A DNA stretch of 42,347 bases from Roseomonas sp. (GTDB lineage Bacteria > Pseudomonadota > Alphaproteobacteria > Acetobacterales > Acetobacteraceae). The notes beneath the pieces are model-generated. The model saw only the letters and a program-made list of their open reading frames with translations, was not told where the DNA came from and did not search any database. A program made the position numbers and the translations under genes. Positions 25,876 to 37,238 of the stretch are shown here, in pieces. The DNA is taken from the NCBI GenBank assembly GCA_028288745.1, contig JAQGHX010000190.1, positions 1 to 42,347 of the forward strand, in the 5' to 3' direction. How positions within the stretch are numbered: the first letter of the stretch is position 1; each line of letters begins with the position of its first letter.

Positions 25876-25910
25876 GTGCCGTGAAAGCCACGCCGGGGCT
25901 TTCACGGCAC
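25876..25910. repeat. Perfect 14-bp inverted repeat (hairpin)
   Basis: GTGCCGTGAAAGCC, loop ACGCCGG, GGCTTTCACGGCAC. It lies 26 bp past the 3' end of the deacetylase gene on the minus strand and most likely serves as its transcript end, although no T run follows on either strand. Confidence 0.7.
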
Positions 25911-25935
25911 ACCCGTTCCCTGGCGCTACCCCGGG

Positions 25936-26859
25936 CTAACCCGGCGGATGCACGCGCAGCCAGTGCCGCGCGATCTCCTCCCGCGTCGCCACCCAGACAT
26001 CCGGGCAGGTTTTCACATGGTCCATGAAGCGGGCCAGGGCGGCGGCGCGGCCGGGGCGGCCGACGATGCGGCAATGCAGGCCGATGCTCATCATCTTCGG
26101 TGCCGTCTGGCCTTCTTCCCGCAGCACGTCGAAAGCATCGCGCAAATGCTGCGTGAAGGCGTCGTTGGAAGCGAAGCCCGGCGGAACCGCGTATTTCATG
26201 TCGTTATTGTCGAGCGTGTAGGGAACCACCAGCAACGGCTTGCCGGCGACCGTGACGTAGTAAGGCAGGTCGTCATCATAGGCATCGCTGTCGTAGAGAA
26301 AGCCACCATGCTCGGCCACCAGCCGCCGCGTCCGCTCGCTGATGCGCCCGGTATACCAGCCGACCGGCGCGCGGCCGGTGACGCGCGTGATGGTGGTGAC
26401 GCAATCGGCGATGTGCTGGCGCTCGGTGGCCTCATCGACATTCTGGTAGTTGATCCAGCGCCAGCCATGGCTGGCGACCTCGTGCCCCGCTTCGGCGAAG
26501 GCCTGCCCCACCGCTGGGTTCAGTTCCAGCGCACGGCCGACACCATAGACGGTCAGCTTCATCTGGCGCTGCGCGAACATCCGCAGCACGCGCCAGACCC
26601 CGGCGCGGGCACCGTAGTCGAACTGGCTTTCCTTGCCGATATCGCGCTGGCCGAGCACCGGGTTCCCGCCCGGCGTCTCGTTCAGATAGACCTCGCTGCC
26701 GGCATCGCCGTTGAGGACGGTATTCTCACCCCCCTCTTCGTAATTCAGCACGAAAGAGACGGCGAGCTTCGCGCCGCCCGGCCATTGCGGGTCCGGCGGA
26801 TGGGCGCCGTAGCCGGTGAAGTCGCGGGGGTAGCAGCTATCCGGGGCCAGGATCGTCAT
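25936..26859 (-). CDS. puuE: Polysaccharide deacetylase family protein, PuuE allantoinase type
   Basis: A 307-residue NodB-like deacetylase-fold protein with the layout of the metal-independent PuuE allantoinase group: YPRDFTGYGAHPPDPQWPGG at the start, VSFVLNYEEGGENTVLNGD, AEAGHEVASHGWRWINYQN, and a late MSIGLHCRIVGRPGRAAAL. PuuE opens allantoin in purine breakdown. No other ureide genes are in the window, so a related amidohydrolase role on another cyclic amide remains possible. Start at the ATG at 26859. It stands alone between two pseudogenes. Confidence 0.75.
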   Translation of the reverse strand: MTILAPDSCYPRDFTGYGAHPPDPQWPGGAKLAVSFVLNYEEGGENTVLNGDAGSEVYLNETPGGNPVLGQRDIGKESQFDYGARAGVWRVLRMFAQRQMKLTVYGVGRALELNPAVGQAFAEAGHEVASHGWRWINYQNVDEATERQHIADCVTTITRVTGRAPVGWYTGRISERTRRLVAEHGGFLYDSDAYDDDLPYYVTVAGKPLLVVPYTLDNNDMKYAVPPGFASNDAFTQHLRDAFDVLREEGQTAPKMMSIGLHCRIVGRPGRAAALARFMDHVKTCPDVWVATREEIARHWLRVHPPG

Positions 26860-26981
26860 GAGGCCGAGCTTGGTGGGTGGGTGCGGCGGGCGTCAATGAA
26901 GGTTTTTGTTCGACGAAAGGAATATATTGACAAACAGGAAGATATAGGATTTTATTCAGAAAGATCGCGGGAGCCCTGCCC

Positions 26982-27747
26982 ATGCCCCCCTTCAAAGCGT
27001 GCCGCGAAGATCGCCGCCCTGTCGGCAATGCCCGGGCCAATGCATCGCCGGATGTGCTCTGGGCCAAGGACGCACTGGCCTGCCTGGGGCGCTATCCACG
27101 CGGCGTTAAGCAGCGGCATGGTTATATCGGCCGCGCCTGCATCAGGCGATCGAAAGCTACCAGCGCGACCGGGCCTGCGGCGGGATAGTTTCATGGCGCC
27201 GGATGGCGAGACGGAAAGCACCCCCTGGGTGGAATTGGCTGGGTGGAACTGGCACGACTGGCGGGGAGGACGGGCCGATGAGCGGGTGGTGGACCAATAC
27301 GCCCCGGCTGGGCAACAAGAATCAAGAATAGCGAGACGGCCCGCAGGATCTTCGAGCCCACGGAGGAGGACGCCTATTCCTTCATGAGCGCGGCACAGGC
27401 GACCTTCGACCATGCCGGCCTGGAAACCGCGGCCGATCATCTGGCGCGGTATCGCGGCGGCACGGGTGAGCAACGGGGCTTATTCCAGCGCCGAGATCGA
27501 CAAGCACCGCGTCTTCTCCAGGGCGGAGGATGCGAACCGGTCCAAATTCGAAGGCTGGACCTTTATCGGGGACACCAATACCAAAAAGGTCAATGACGCA
27601 TTGCTGGCATTGCGGGATGGCGAGACCGCCGAGTTCGAGGATCAGTCGATCAATCTGCCGGAAAACGGGCGCCCCATGCACCTGGAGAAACTGGATCAAT
27701 GCGGCGTTCTGCGCGCCGCGCTGACCATGGCCGATGGGGAGTAAGGA
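26982..27747 (+). pseudogene. Decayed peptidoglycan-binding, phage-like gene
   Basis: The plus strand carries pieces of one protein in alternating frames: VLWAKDALACLGRY and QAIESYQRDRA..DSFMAPDGETES, which look like a peptidoglycan-binding-domain segment of the kind G-x-x-x-D-G-x-x-x-P-G-G-x-T; then MSGWWTNTPRLGNKNQ; then ETARRIFEPTEEDAYSFMSA with AADHLARYRGGTG; then VSNGAYSSAEIDKHRVFSRA and FEGWTFIGDTNTKKVNDALL to a stop at ~27744. At least three frame changes are needed, so it is not functional. The last open piece (27412-27744) could be mistaken for a gene. The family of the second half is not recognised; prophage or island origin is an inference. Confidence 0.5.
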
Positions 27748-27815
27748 AGTAAGACAGTAAGGAACCAGATGAAAAATGGGGTTCGGGAAATGCCTTCCCC
27801 GGCCTTTCACCGCCG

Positions 27816-28712
27816 TCAGGACAGCCGCACCATCAGGATCTCGGGCGCCACGCCGAAGCGCACCGGCAGCACGCTGCATCCCAGCCCGCCGGAGACGATC
27901 AGCCGCCTGCCCTCTTCCTCCACCAGCCCATAGACGAAGCGCTGCCCGTAGCGGGAGCCGACAACGGGCGCCCAGCCAAACAGCCGCACCTGCCCGCCAT
28001 GGGTATGGCCCGAGAGAGTCAGCGCCACCCGCTTCGGCACATTGACGAACTGGTCCGGCTCATGCGCCATCAGGATGGCCGGGGCGTCGTCGCCCGCCAG
28101 CGGCGCCAGCGTGGCGGCCAGGTTGTCAGCACCGCGGAACCGGCCCATCCCGAGCCGGAAGGCCAGCATGCTGTCGGCGCCGCAGAGCCAGACGCCCTCG
28201 CCATGCGGCAGGCGCACCGCGTCATTGGCCAGTACGCTGAAGCCCGCCTGGCGCAACAGCGGCTCCATGGCCGGCGACCCCTGCCTCGCCTGCTGCACCG
28301 CCAGATCGTCCCACCAGTCATGGTTACCGAGAACGGCGAATTTACCCAGCGGCGCCTGCAATTCAGCCAGGGCGCCGACCACCTCGGGCATTGGCAGGCG
28401 GCGGCGCGCCCAGCGGAAATGACTGGGAATATCGCCCAGCAGCAGGTGAGCGTCCGGCTTCAGCGCATTGGCGGTGGCGACGATCCGCTGGATGCGGTCC
28501 ATCGGCATCCAGGGCTCGTTGGCATGCAGGTCGGCCAGGACACAGAGCGAGAGCGGCGGCCGGGCGCCCCAGCCCGGCAGCTTCAGGTGGTACTCGCGCA
28601 CCACCAGCAACAGGCCGGGCTCGACAATGACGGCGAAGGCCGAGGTGGCGCCGCCGGCCGTCAGCCAGGCCGCGCCACCCGCCAGCAGGCGTCGCCGGGT
28701 CAGCCAGGGCAA
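27816..28712 (-). CDS. Exported calcineurin-like metallophosphoesterase (YaeI type)
   Basis: A 298-residue phosphoesterase with a Tat-like leader (TRRRLLAGGAAWLTAGG). Metal-binding motifs appear in order: LADLHANEP (D-x-H), LLLGDIPSH (GD), VLGNHDWWDD (GNHD), MAHEPDQF (H) and LSGHTHGGQVRLFG (GHxH). Relatives act on phospholipid-linked or UDP-linked phosphodiesters near the membrane. It is 10 bp from the metallopeptidase gene upstream and likely co-transcribed with it. Confidence 0.9.
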   Translation of the reverse strand: MPWLTRRRLLAGGAAWLTAGGATSAFAVIVEPGLLLVVREYHLKLPGWGARPPLSLCVLADLHANEPWMPMDRIQRIVATANALKPDAHLLLGDIPSHFRWARRRLPMPEVVGALAELQAPLGKFAVLGNHDWWDDLAVQQARQGSPAMEPLLRQAGFSVLANDAVRLPHGEGVWLCGADSMLAFRLGMGRFRGADNLAATLAPLAGDDAPAILMAHEPDQFVNVPKRVALTLSGHTHGGQVRLFGWAPVVGSRYGQRFVYGLVEEEGRRLIVSGGLGCSVLPVRFGVAPEILMVRLS

Positions 28713-28722
28713 GCGGGCGGCC

Positions 28723-29814
28723 TCAGGATTTCGGGGCGTCGGCCGGGACCGCGCCGTGTACCAGGGCCTGGATGAAGGCCAGCTTCTCCACCACCGCCGG
28801 CGACAATACGAAGGGGTAGAGGTCGGCCGCGCCCATGCAGCGGTTCAGGCTGTTGACGGTGGCGGTCAGCGGCACCCAGGCCTCGATCACAGCGCGGATG
28901 TCCTTGGTGCGGTAGGGGTCGAAATCCACCTCCGTGGCCAGTTCGCCGGTGCGGTCGGCCCGTGGCGCGATGCCCAGGCCGAAGGCGCGGGCCATTTCCA
29001 GCGTATCCACGATATGCAGGTAATGCGCCCAGGTCTCCGCGAAATCCTCCCACGGATGGGCGGTGGCATAGGCGCTGACGAAATTCTCCTGCCAGTCCGG
29101 GGGCGGGCCTTCCTTGTAGTGGCGCTGCAGGGCCGCGCTGTAATCCTGGGTATCGTCGCCGAAGACGGCGCGGCATTCGTCGAGCCGCCCGCCATCGCGC
29201 ACCAGCCGGTCCCAGAAGTAATGGCCGGTTTCATGGCGGAAATGGCCCAGCAGGGTGCGGTAGGGCTCGCCCATGGCGGTGCGGCGCTTCACCCGCTCGG
29301 CATCGTCGGCCTCGACCAGCGCCAGGGTGATCAGGCCGTCATCATGGCCGGTCATCACCTGCTGCCCGACTTCCGGCGCATCGGCCAGGAAGTCGAAGGC
29401 CAGCCCGTTCTCCGGGTCCTCCAGCCGGCTGACCAGCGGCAGACGCAGGCGGATGAAGCTGTAGAAGGCGCGGCGCTTGGCGGCCTCGATCTTCTGCCAG
29501 CGTTCCTTGTTCACGGGGTCGGAAATGTCGGGGATGATGTGGTTGTGCCGGCAGGCGAGACAGAGTTTGTCCTCGCTCCCGGCCGGCACCATCCAGTTGC
29601 AGGCCTCGTGCCGGGCATTGCCGCAGAAGCGGTAGAGCTGAGACTGGTCGGCCTTCGGCCGCCACAGGTCCTTCCGCTCCTCCACATCCTCGGGGTCGAG
29701 CGCCGAGAGCACGTTCGGCCCCGACAGGTAGCCAAGCGTGACGCCGCATTTCACGCAGAGCGTATTCTCGAAATAGAGGAGCTGTCCGCAGACCTGGCAG
29801 TTGAAAAGGCGCAT
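28723..29814 (-). CDS. Zinc-ribbon plus putative zinc metallopeptidase (gluzincin-like)
   Basis: A 363-residue cytoplasmic protein. An N-terminal zinc ribbon uses C6/C9 and C20/C23 (FNCQVCG, LCVKCG); further Cys pairs at ~64/72 and 85/88 form a second knuckle. The rest is a putative metallopeptidase with H194-E-T-G-H198 (HFRHETGHYFWD) and a downstream acidic helix DFAETWAHYLHIVDT that may give the third ligand. The family is conserved in proteobacteria without assigned substrate. The ATG at 29814 is chosen because the zinc ribbon begins there; the track's extra 33 residues are upstream sequence. Confidence 0.85.
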   Translation of the reverse strand: MRLFNCQVCGQLLYFENTLCVKCGVTLGYLSGPNVLSALDPEDVEERKDLWRPKADQSQLYRFCGNARHEACNWMVPAGSEDKLCLACRHNHIIPDISDPVNKERWQKIEAAKRRAFYSFIRLRLPLVSRLEDPENGLAFDFLADAPEVGQQVMTGHDDGLITLALVEADDAERVKRRTAMGEPYRTLLGHFRHETGHYFWDRLVRDGGRLDECRAVFGDDTQDYSAALQRHYKEGPPPDWQENFVSAYATAHPWEDFAETWAHYLHIVDTLEMARAFGLGIAPRADRTGELATEVDFDPYRTKDIRAVIEAWVPLTATVNSLNRCMGAADLYPFVLSPAVVEKLAFIQALVHGAVPADAPKS

Positions 29815-29913
29815 GGATTCCGTTCCCGTCCGGGACCGGCCCGGCGTGTGGCAAGCAGAATGCCCGATATCCACCGCGGTTGCGCCCCACGCCGAAGAAT
29901 AGCGGGGCTTCAC

Positions 29914-29939
29914 GGGGAGGGGCCGAAAGACCTCTCCCC
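29914..29939 (-). terminator. Hairpin downstream of ilvC
   Basis: GGGGAGAGG, loop TCTTTCGG, CCCCTCCCC on the minus strand (one G-U pair), 14 bp past the ilvC stop. No T run follows, but the position fits the operon's end. Confidence 0.6.
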
Positions 29940-29952
29940 GGTAGCGTAATGC

Positions 29953-31534
<1,582 letters not shown>

Positions 31535-31585
31535 GGTCGTTCCGATGCGGCGGGAGGAAGGGTGGCGCAGTTCAGGCTGGCCGGG

Positions 31586-33382
<1,797 letters not shown>

Positions 33383-33473
33383 GATGTTCTACGTGCTTCC
33401 TGGTCTGTCTGGCTGGCGGGGCGGAGCTTCGCCTCGCGGGTAGCCCGGGTCTAACGCGCCTGCCCGGCGTCCG

Positions 33474-34424
33474 TCAACGCCGGCAATCAATAAAAGCGAT
33501 AATTTCCGCCCATTCTCTTTCTGAAAATTGCTCCAGACCCGTCACTCGCGCATAGATCGTATGCGTGCCTGTCACATCCGCGAGTGGTTGGTGCCGGAAC
33601 CACGTCGCCTGGCGCTTGGTATATTGCCCGATAGCGAGGCAGGCCCGCCGCCCCGCCTCCTCCATGCTCATCCGGCCGCCGAGCACCGCCGAGATTTCCG
33701 GCACGCCATGCGCCCGCATCGCCGGCAGTGCCGGGTCCAGCTTGGCGGCGAGCAGCGCCCGCACTTCCTCCACCGCCCCCGCGCCGGCCATGCCCTGCCA
33801 GCGCTGCCCGATGGCGGCCCGGAGGGCATCACGCGGCGGGTCCAGCCGGATGGCGGCGAAGCGCCAGGGGGCCGGGCCGGTGCCGGATTCCGCCTGCCAG
33901 GAGGCCAGCCCCCGCCCGGTGGCGCGCCAGACCTCCCAGGCCCGTGCCAGCCGCTGGCTGTCGCTGGGGCGCAGCTTCGCGCCGGTCTCCGGGTCGGCTT
34001 CCATCAGCCGGGCATGCAGGGCGGCGGGGCCGCTGGTGGCCAGCAGGCCCCGGGCCTCGGCCCGCGCCTCGGGCGGGATTGGGGGGATATCGTTCAGCCC
34101 ATCCGTCAGGGCCCGAAAATACAACCCGGTGCCGCCGCAGAGAATCGGCAGCCGCGCCCGCCCCATTTCCTCCAGGGCCCGGCGCCGCCACCAGGCCACG
34201 CTGGCGGCCTCGCCCGGCGGATGTACGCCATAGAGCCGGTGGGGCGCCCTCGCCTCCTCCTCCGGGCTCGGGCGCGCGGTCAGCACCCGCAGCCCGTCAT
34301 AGACCTGCATGCTGTCGGTATTGATGACGGTGCCGCCCAGCCGTTCCGCCAGGGCGAGCGCCAGCGCCGACTTGCCGCTGGCCGTGGGCCCCGCCACCAG
34401 CAGCGCAAAAGGTTGATCCGTCAT
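33474..34424 (-). CDS. miaA: tRNA dimethylallyltransferase
   Basis: A 316-residue enzyme that adds the dimethylallyl group to A37 of tRNAs reading UNN codons. P-loop VAGPTASGKSALALALAERL, then VINTDSMQVYDGLRVLTARP with the substrate Asp, PILCGGTGLYFRALTDGL, and RACLAIGQYTKRQATWFRHQ near the end. The ATG at 34424 places the P-loop at residues 12-19; the track's TTG at 34451 would overlap the divergent serB start. Upstream neighbour of the ilv genes in the same direction, perhaps one transcript. Confidence 0.96.
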   Translation of the reverse strand: MTDQPFALLVAGPTASGKSALALALAERLGGTVINTDSMQVYDGLRVLTARPSPEEEARAPHRLYGVHPPGEAASVAWWRRRALEEMGRARLPILCGGTGLYFRALTDGLNDIPPIPPEARAEARGLLATSGPAALHARLMEADPETGAKLRPSDSQRLARAWEVWRATGRGLASWQAESGTGPAPWRFAAIRLDPPRDALRAAIGQRWQGMAGAGAVEEVRALLAAKLDPALPAMRAHGVPEISAVLGGRMSMEEAGRRACLAIGQYTKRQATWFRHQPLADVTGTHTIYARVTGLEQFSEREWAEIIAFIDCRR

Positions 34425-34450
34425 GGCCGCGCGGGCATGGTCCCGCCCCA

Positions 34451-35341
34451 ATGTCTCATATGCTCACCCTGATCGCGCCCGCAGGAATCCTGCAGGCGCC
34501 CCTCGTCGCGCGCGTTCGCGCGGCCCTTCTCGACCTTGGCGGACAGGCCGGTACGCCGGACTGGCTGGCGGAGGGCGAGGCCGCCGACCTGCCCTTCGCC
34601 ATGCTGGCGCCGGAACAGGCGGATGCCATCGCCCGCGCCGCATTGGAAGGGGTTTCGGTCGATTGCATCGCGCAGCTGGCGGAAGGCCGCCGCAAGATGC
34701 TGCTGGTCGCGGACATGGACAGCACCATCATCACCGCCGAGACGCTGGACGAACTGGCCGCCTTCGCCGGCGTGCAGGACCAGATCGCTGCCATCACCCG
34801 GCGCAGCATGAATGGCGAGATCGACTTCGCCACCTCCCTCCGCGAGCGGGTGGCGATGATCGCCGGCCTGGGGCTGGAGGCCCTGCAGAAGACCTGGGCC
34901 GGGATCGAGATCATGCCGGGCGCCAAGACCCTGGTGCGCACCATGGCGGCGCATGGCGCGCATTGCGCCATCGCCTCGGGCGGCTTCACCTGGTTCACGG
35001 AGCGCGTGGCGAAAAAGGTCGGCTTCCAGAGCCACCACGCCAATATCCTGCTGGATGACGGCCATGCCCTGACCGGCAAGGTCGAGGAACCGGTCTTCGA
35101 CCGCGATGCCAAGCTGGCCATCCTGAAGAAGCTGGCCGCCGACCTGCACCTGCCCCTGGCCGCCACCGCCGCCGTGGGAGATGGCGCCAACGACCTGGCG
35201 ATGCTGGGGGCCGCGGGGCTGGGGGTCGCCTTCCGCGCCAAGCCCGTGGTCGCCGCCAGCGCCCGGGCGCGGGTGGACCATGCCGACCTGCGGGCCCTGC
35301 TCTACGCCCAGGGCTACCGCGCCAGCGAATTCAGGGCCTGA
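34451..35341 (+). CDS. serB: Phosphoserine phosphatase
   Basis: A 296-residue HAD phosphatase making serine from O-phosphoserine. Motif I LLVADMDSTIITAETLDELA (nucleophile D88, acid D90), motif II near IASGGFTWFTERVAKKVGF, motif III K in FDRDAKLAILKKLA, motif IV AAVGDGANDLAMLGAAGLGV. The N-terminal ~80 residues are an ACT-like regulatory domain. Either ATG, 34451 or 34460, may be used; neither has a clear ribosome site, and only 26 bp separate it from the miaA start. Confidence 0.95.
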   Translation: MSHMLTLIAPAGILQAPLVARVRAALLDLGGQAGTPDWLAEGEAADLPFAMLAPEQADAIARAALEGVSVDCIAQLAEGRRKMLLVADMDSTIITAETLDELAAFAGVQDQIAAITRRSMNGEIDFATSLRERVAMIAGLGLEALQKTWAGIEIMPGAKTLVRTMAAHGAHCAIASGGFTWFTERVAKKVGFQSHHANILLDDGHALTGKVEEPVFDRDAKLAILKKLAADLHLPLAATAAVGDGANDLAMLGAAGLGVAFRAKPVVAASARARVDHADLRALLYAQGYRASEFRA

Positions 35342-35349
35342 AAACAGGA

Positions 35350-35371
35350 CAGGGGGGCCGAAGCCCCCCTG
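35350..35371 (-). terminator. Terminator hairpin with UUCG tetraloop between serB and degP
   Basis: On the minus strand CAGGGGGGC, loop TTCG, GCCCCCCTG, then TCCTGTTTTC: a C(UUCG)G-capped 9-bp stem followed by a T-rich stretch, 27 bp past the degP stop. On the plus strand it follows serB by 9 bp and could also end that transcript. Confidence 0.8.
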
Positions 35372-35397
35372 CCTGACGGCTTTGGATGCCGGCCGGC

Positions 35398-36951
35398 TCA
35401 GCCGGGACGGCCGCTATCGGCCCGCAGGCGCAGCGGCACGAAGCGCTGCCCCTGGCCATTCTCGATCAACAGCAGGGCGCTCGGGCGGTTGGTCTTGCGC
35501 AGCCGCTCGATCTGGTCGCGCACCTCCTGCGGGGTGGTCACGCGGTTCTGCTGCACTTCCACGATCAGGTCGCCGGGCGCGATGCCGCGCTCGGCGGCGC
35601 TGCTGCCGGCGGCCACGTCGGTCACCACCACGCCGCGGGCTTCGTCGCGCAGGCTGAAGCGCTCCTTCAGCTCGGCATTGATGGGGGAGACCTTCAGGCC
35701 CAGCCCGGCCAGTTCCAGCGCCCCACCGGGGCTCGGGGTCTGCTGCGGGGCGGCGGTCGCGGCGGCCTGCTGGTCGTTCGGCAGCTCGGCCACCGTGATC
35801 TTCAGCTCCTTCTCGGCGCCACCGCGCCAGACGGTCATCGGCGCCTCGGTGCCCACCGGCGTCTCGGCGACGATACGCGGCAGGTTGCGCATCTCGCGCA
35901 CTTCCTGGCCATTGAAGCGCAGGATCACGTCGCCGTTCTGCACGCCGGCCTTGGCGGCCGGGCCGTCCTCCTGCGCGCGGGCCACCAGGGCGCCACGGGC
36001 GCCGCCGGGCACGGTCAGGCTCTCGGCGATCTCGTCCGTCACCTGCTGGATGTTCACGCCGACCCAGCCGCGCCGCACCCGGCCGCCGTTGCGCAATTGC
36101 GCCACGATGTTCTGGGCCAGGTTGGACGGAATGGCGAAGCCGATGCCGATGGACCCGCCGGAGGGCGAGACGATGGCGGTGTTGATGCCCACCACCTCGC
36201 CGCGCACGTTGAACAGCGGGCCGCCGGAATTGCCACGGTTGATGGCCGCATCCGTCTGGATGAAGTCGTCATACGGGCCGGCATTGATGTTGCGGCCGCG
36301 CGCCGAGACGATGCCGGCGGTGACGCTGCCGCCGAAGCCCAGCGGGTTGCCGATGGCCAGCACCCAGTCGCCGACCTCGGCGGTGTCGGAGTCACCGAAA
36401 GGTACGACAGGCAGCGGCTTGTCGCTCTTGACCCGCAGCACGGCCAGATCGGTGCGCGTGTCGACGCCCACCAGCTCGGCCTTCAGCGTGGTGTTGTCGT
36501 GCAGCACGACGTTGATCTCGTCGGCACCGTCGACCACGTGGTTGTTGGTCACGATGATGCCCGAGGCATCGATGATGAAGCCGGAGCCCTGGCTCTGCGC
36601 CCGGCGCTGCGGGCCGCCGCCCGGCGGCTGGCCGGGGCGGCCGCGCTGCTGGCGGTCGAAGAAGTCGCGGAACAACTCCTCGAACGGGCTGCCCGGCGGG
36701 GCCTGCGGCATTTCCGGCGCATCGGGCCGGCCGGCGCGCGCGCCACCGATTGCCTGGCTGGTCTGGATATTGACCACCGAGGGCAGCAGGCGGCGGGCCA
36801 GCGGCGCGAATGTTTCAGGGGTGCTCACGGCGGCGGGCGCCGTGGGCGTAGTGCTCGGCGCCGGGGCGGCCTGCTGGGCCAACGCCGGCAGCGGCGCTGC
36901 CAACGGGGCCGCGGCAACCGCGGCGGCGAACATCATGGAGGCGAGACGCAT
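35398..36951 (-). CDS. degP: Periplasmic Do-family serine protease/chaperone
   Basis: A 517-residue HtrA protease. Sec signal peptide 1-26 (MRLASMMFAAAVAAAPL..ALAQQ); Pro/Ala linker; protease domain with H138 (IVTNNHVVDGAD), D168 (DTRTDLAVLRV) and S242 (INRGNSGGPLFNV); PDZ1 (~RRGWVGVNIQQVTDEIAESL) and PDZ2 (~GLGLKVSPINAELKERFSL) follow. It degrades or refolds damaged envelope proteins. The ATG at 36951 is preferred since the signal peptide starts there and GAGG precedes it; the track adds 26 residues. Encoded just after hflKC, a common arrangement in alphaproteobacteria. Confidence 0.95.
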   Translation of the reverse strand: MRLASMMFAAAVAAAPLAAPLPALAQQAAPAPSTTPTAPAAVSTPETFAPLARRLLPSVVNIQTSQAIGGARAGRPDAPEMPQAPPGSPFEELFRDFFDRQQRGRPGQPPGGGPQRRAQSQGSGFIIDASGIIVTNNHVVDGADEINVVLHDNTTLKAELVGVDTRTDLAVLRVKSDKPLPVVPFGDSDTAEVGDWVLAIGNPLGFGGSVTAGIVSARGRNINAGPYDDFIQTDAAINRGNSGGPLFNVRGEVVGINTAIVSPSGGSIGIGFAIPSNLAQNIVAQLRNGGRVRRGWVGVNIQQVTDEIAESLTVPGGARGALVARAQEDGPAAKAGVQNGDVILRFNGQEVREMRNLPRIVAETPVGTEAPMTVWRGGAEKELKITVAELPNDQQAAATAAPQQTPSPGGALELAGLGLKVSPINAELKERFSLRDEARGVVVTDVAAGSSAAERGIAPGDLIVEVQQNRVTTPQEVRDQIERLRKTNRPSALLLIENGQGQRFVPLRLRADSGRPG

Positions 36952-37104
36952 CGGCAGAACCTCGCTTTCGACCAGAAGACAGGCCGCATGGATAGGAGAT
37001 GAAGATGGGGCCACCCGCCGGAAAGGCAAAGGGTATGCCCCGCGCCATCATGAGAAAGCTCAACACGCGGGGGGGTGCAAGGGATGCGCCGCCGCCGTGA
37101 CAAT

Positions 37105-37152
37105 CCGAAACTAGCGCCGGCCGAAACCAGCGCCACCCGAAACCAGCGCGGA
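37105..37152. repeat. Three tandem 16-bp repeats
   Basis: CCGAAACTAGCGCCGG, CCGAAACCAGCGCCAC and CCGAAACCAGCGCGGA follow one another without gap in the degP-hflC intergenic region. Three equal, directly repeated units upstream of degP could be a regulator-binding array; no known site is recognised. Confidence 0.7.
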
Positions 37153-37191
37153 TCGGGCGCGGGCGGAATCATCCCCTGTGCCGTGTTCGTC

Positions 37192-37229
37192 CCGCCGGCG
37201 GGTGGGCCCGATGGCCCACCCGTCGGCGG
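37192..37229 (-). terminator. Long stem-loop after hflC
   Basis: A 17-bp stem with one G-U pair, CCGCCGGCGGGTGGGCC/GGCCCACCCGTCGGCGG with loop CGAT, 10 bp past the hflC stop. A second small hairpin (GCGCCC-GTCA-GGGCGC) overlaps the stop itself. No T run; likely a processing or partial-termination structure between hflC and degP. Confidence 0.6.
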
Positions 37230-37238
37230 AAGCGCCCG

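Noticed and set aside
33383-33473. A leader peptide ahead of ilvI similar to that of leuA
   Set aside because: The short gap has no frame with a run of Leu, Val or Ile codons.
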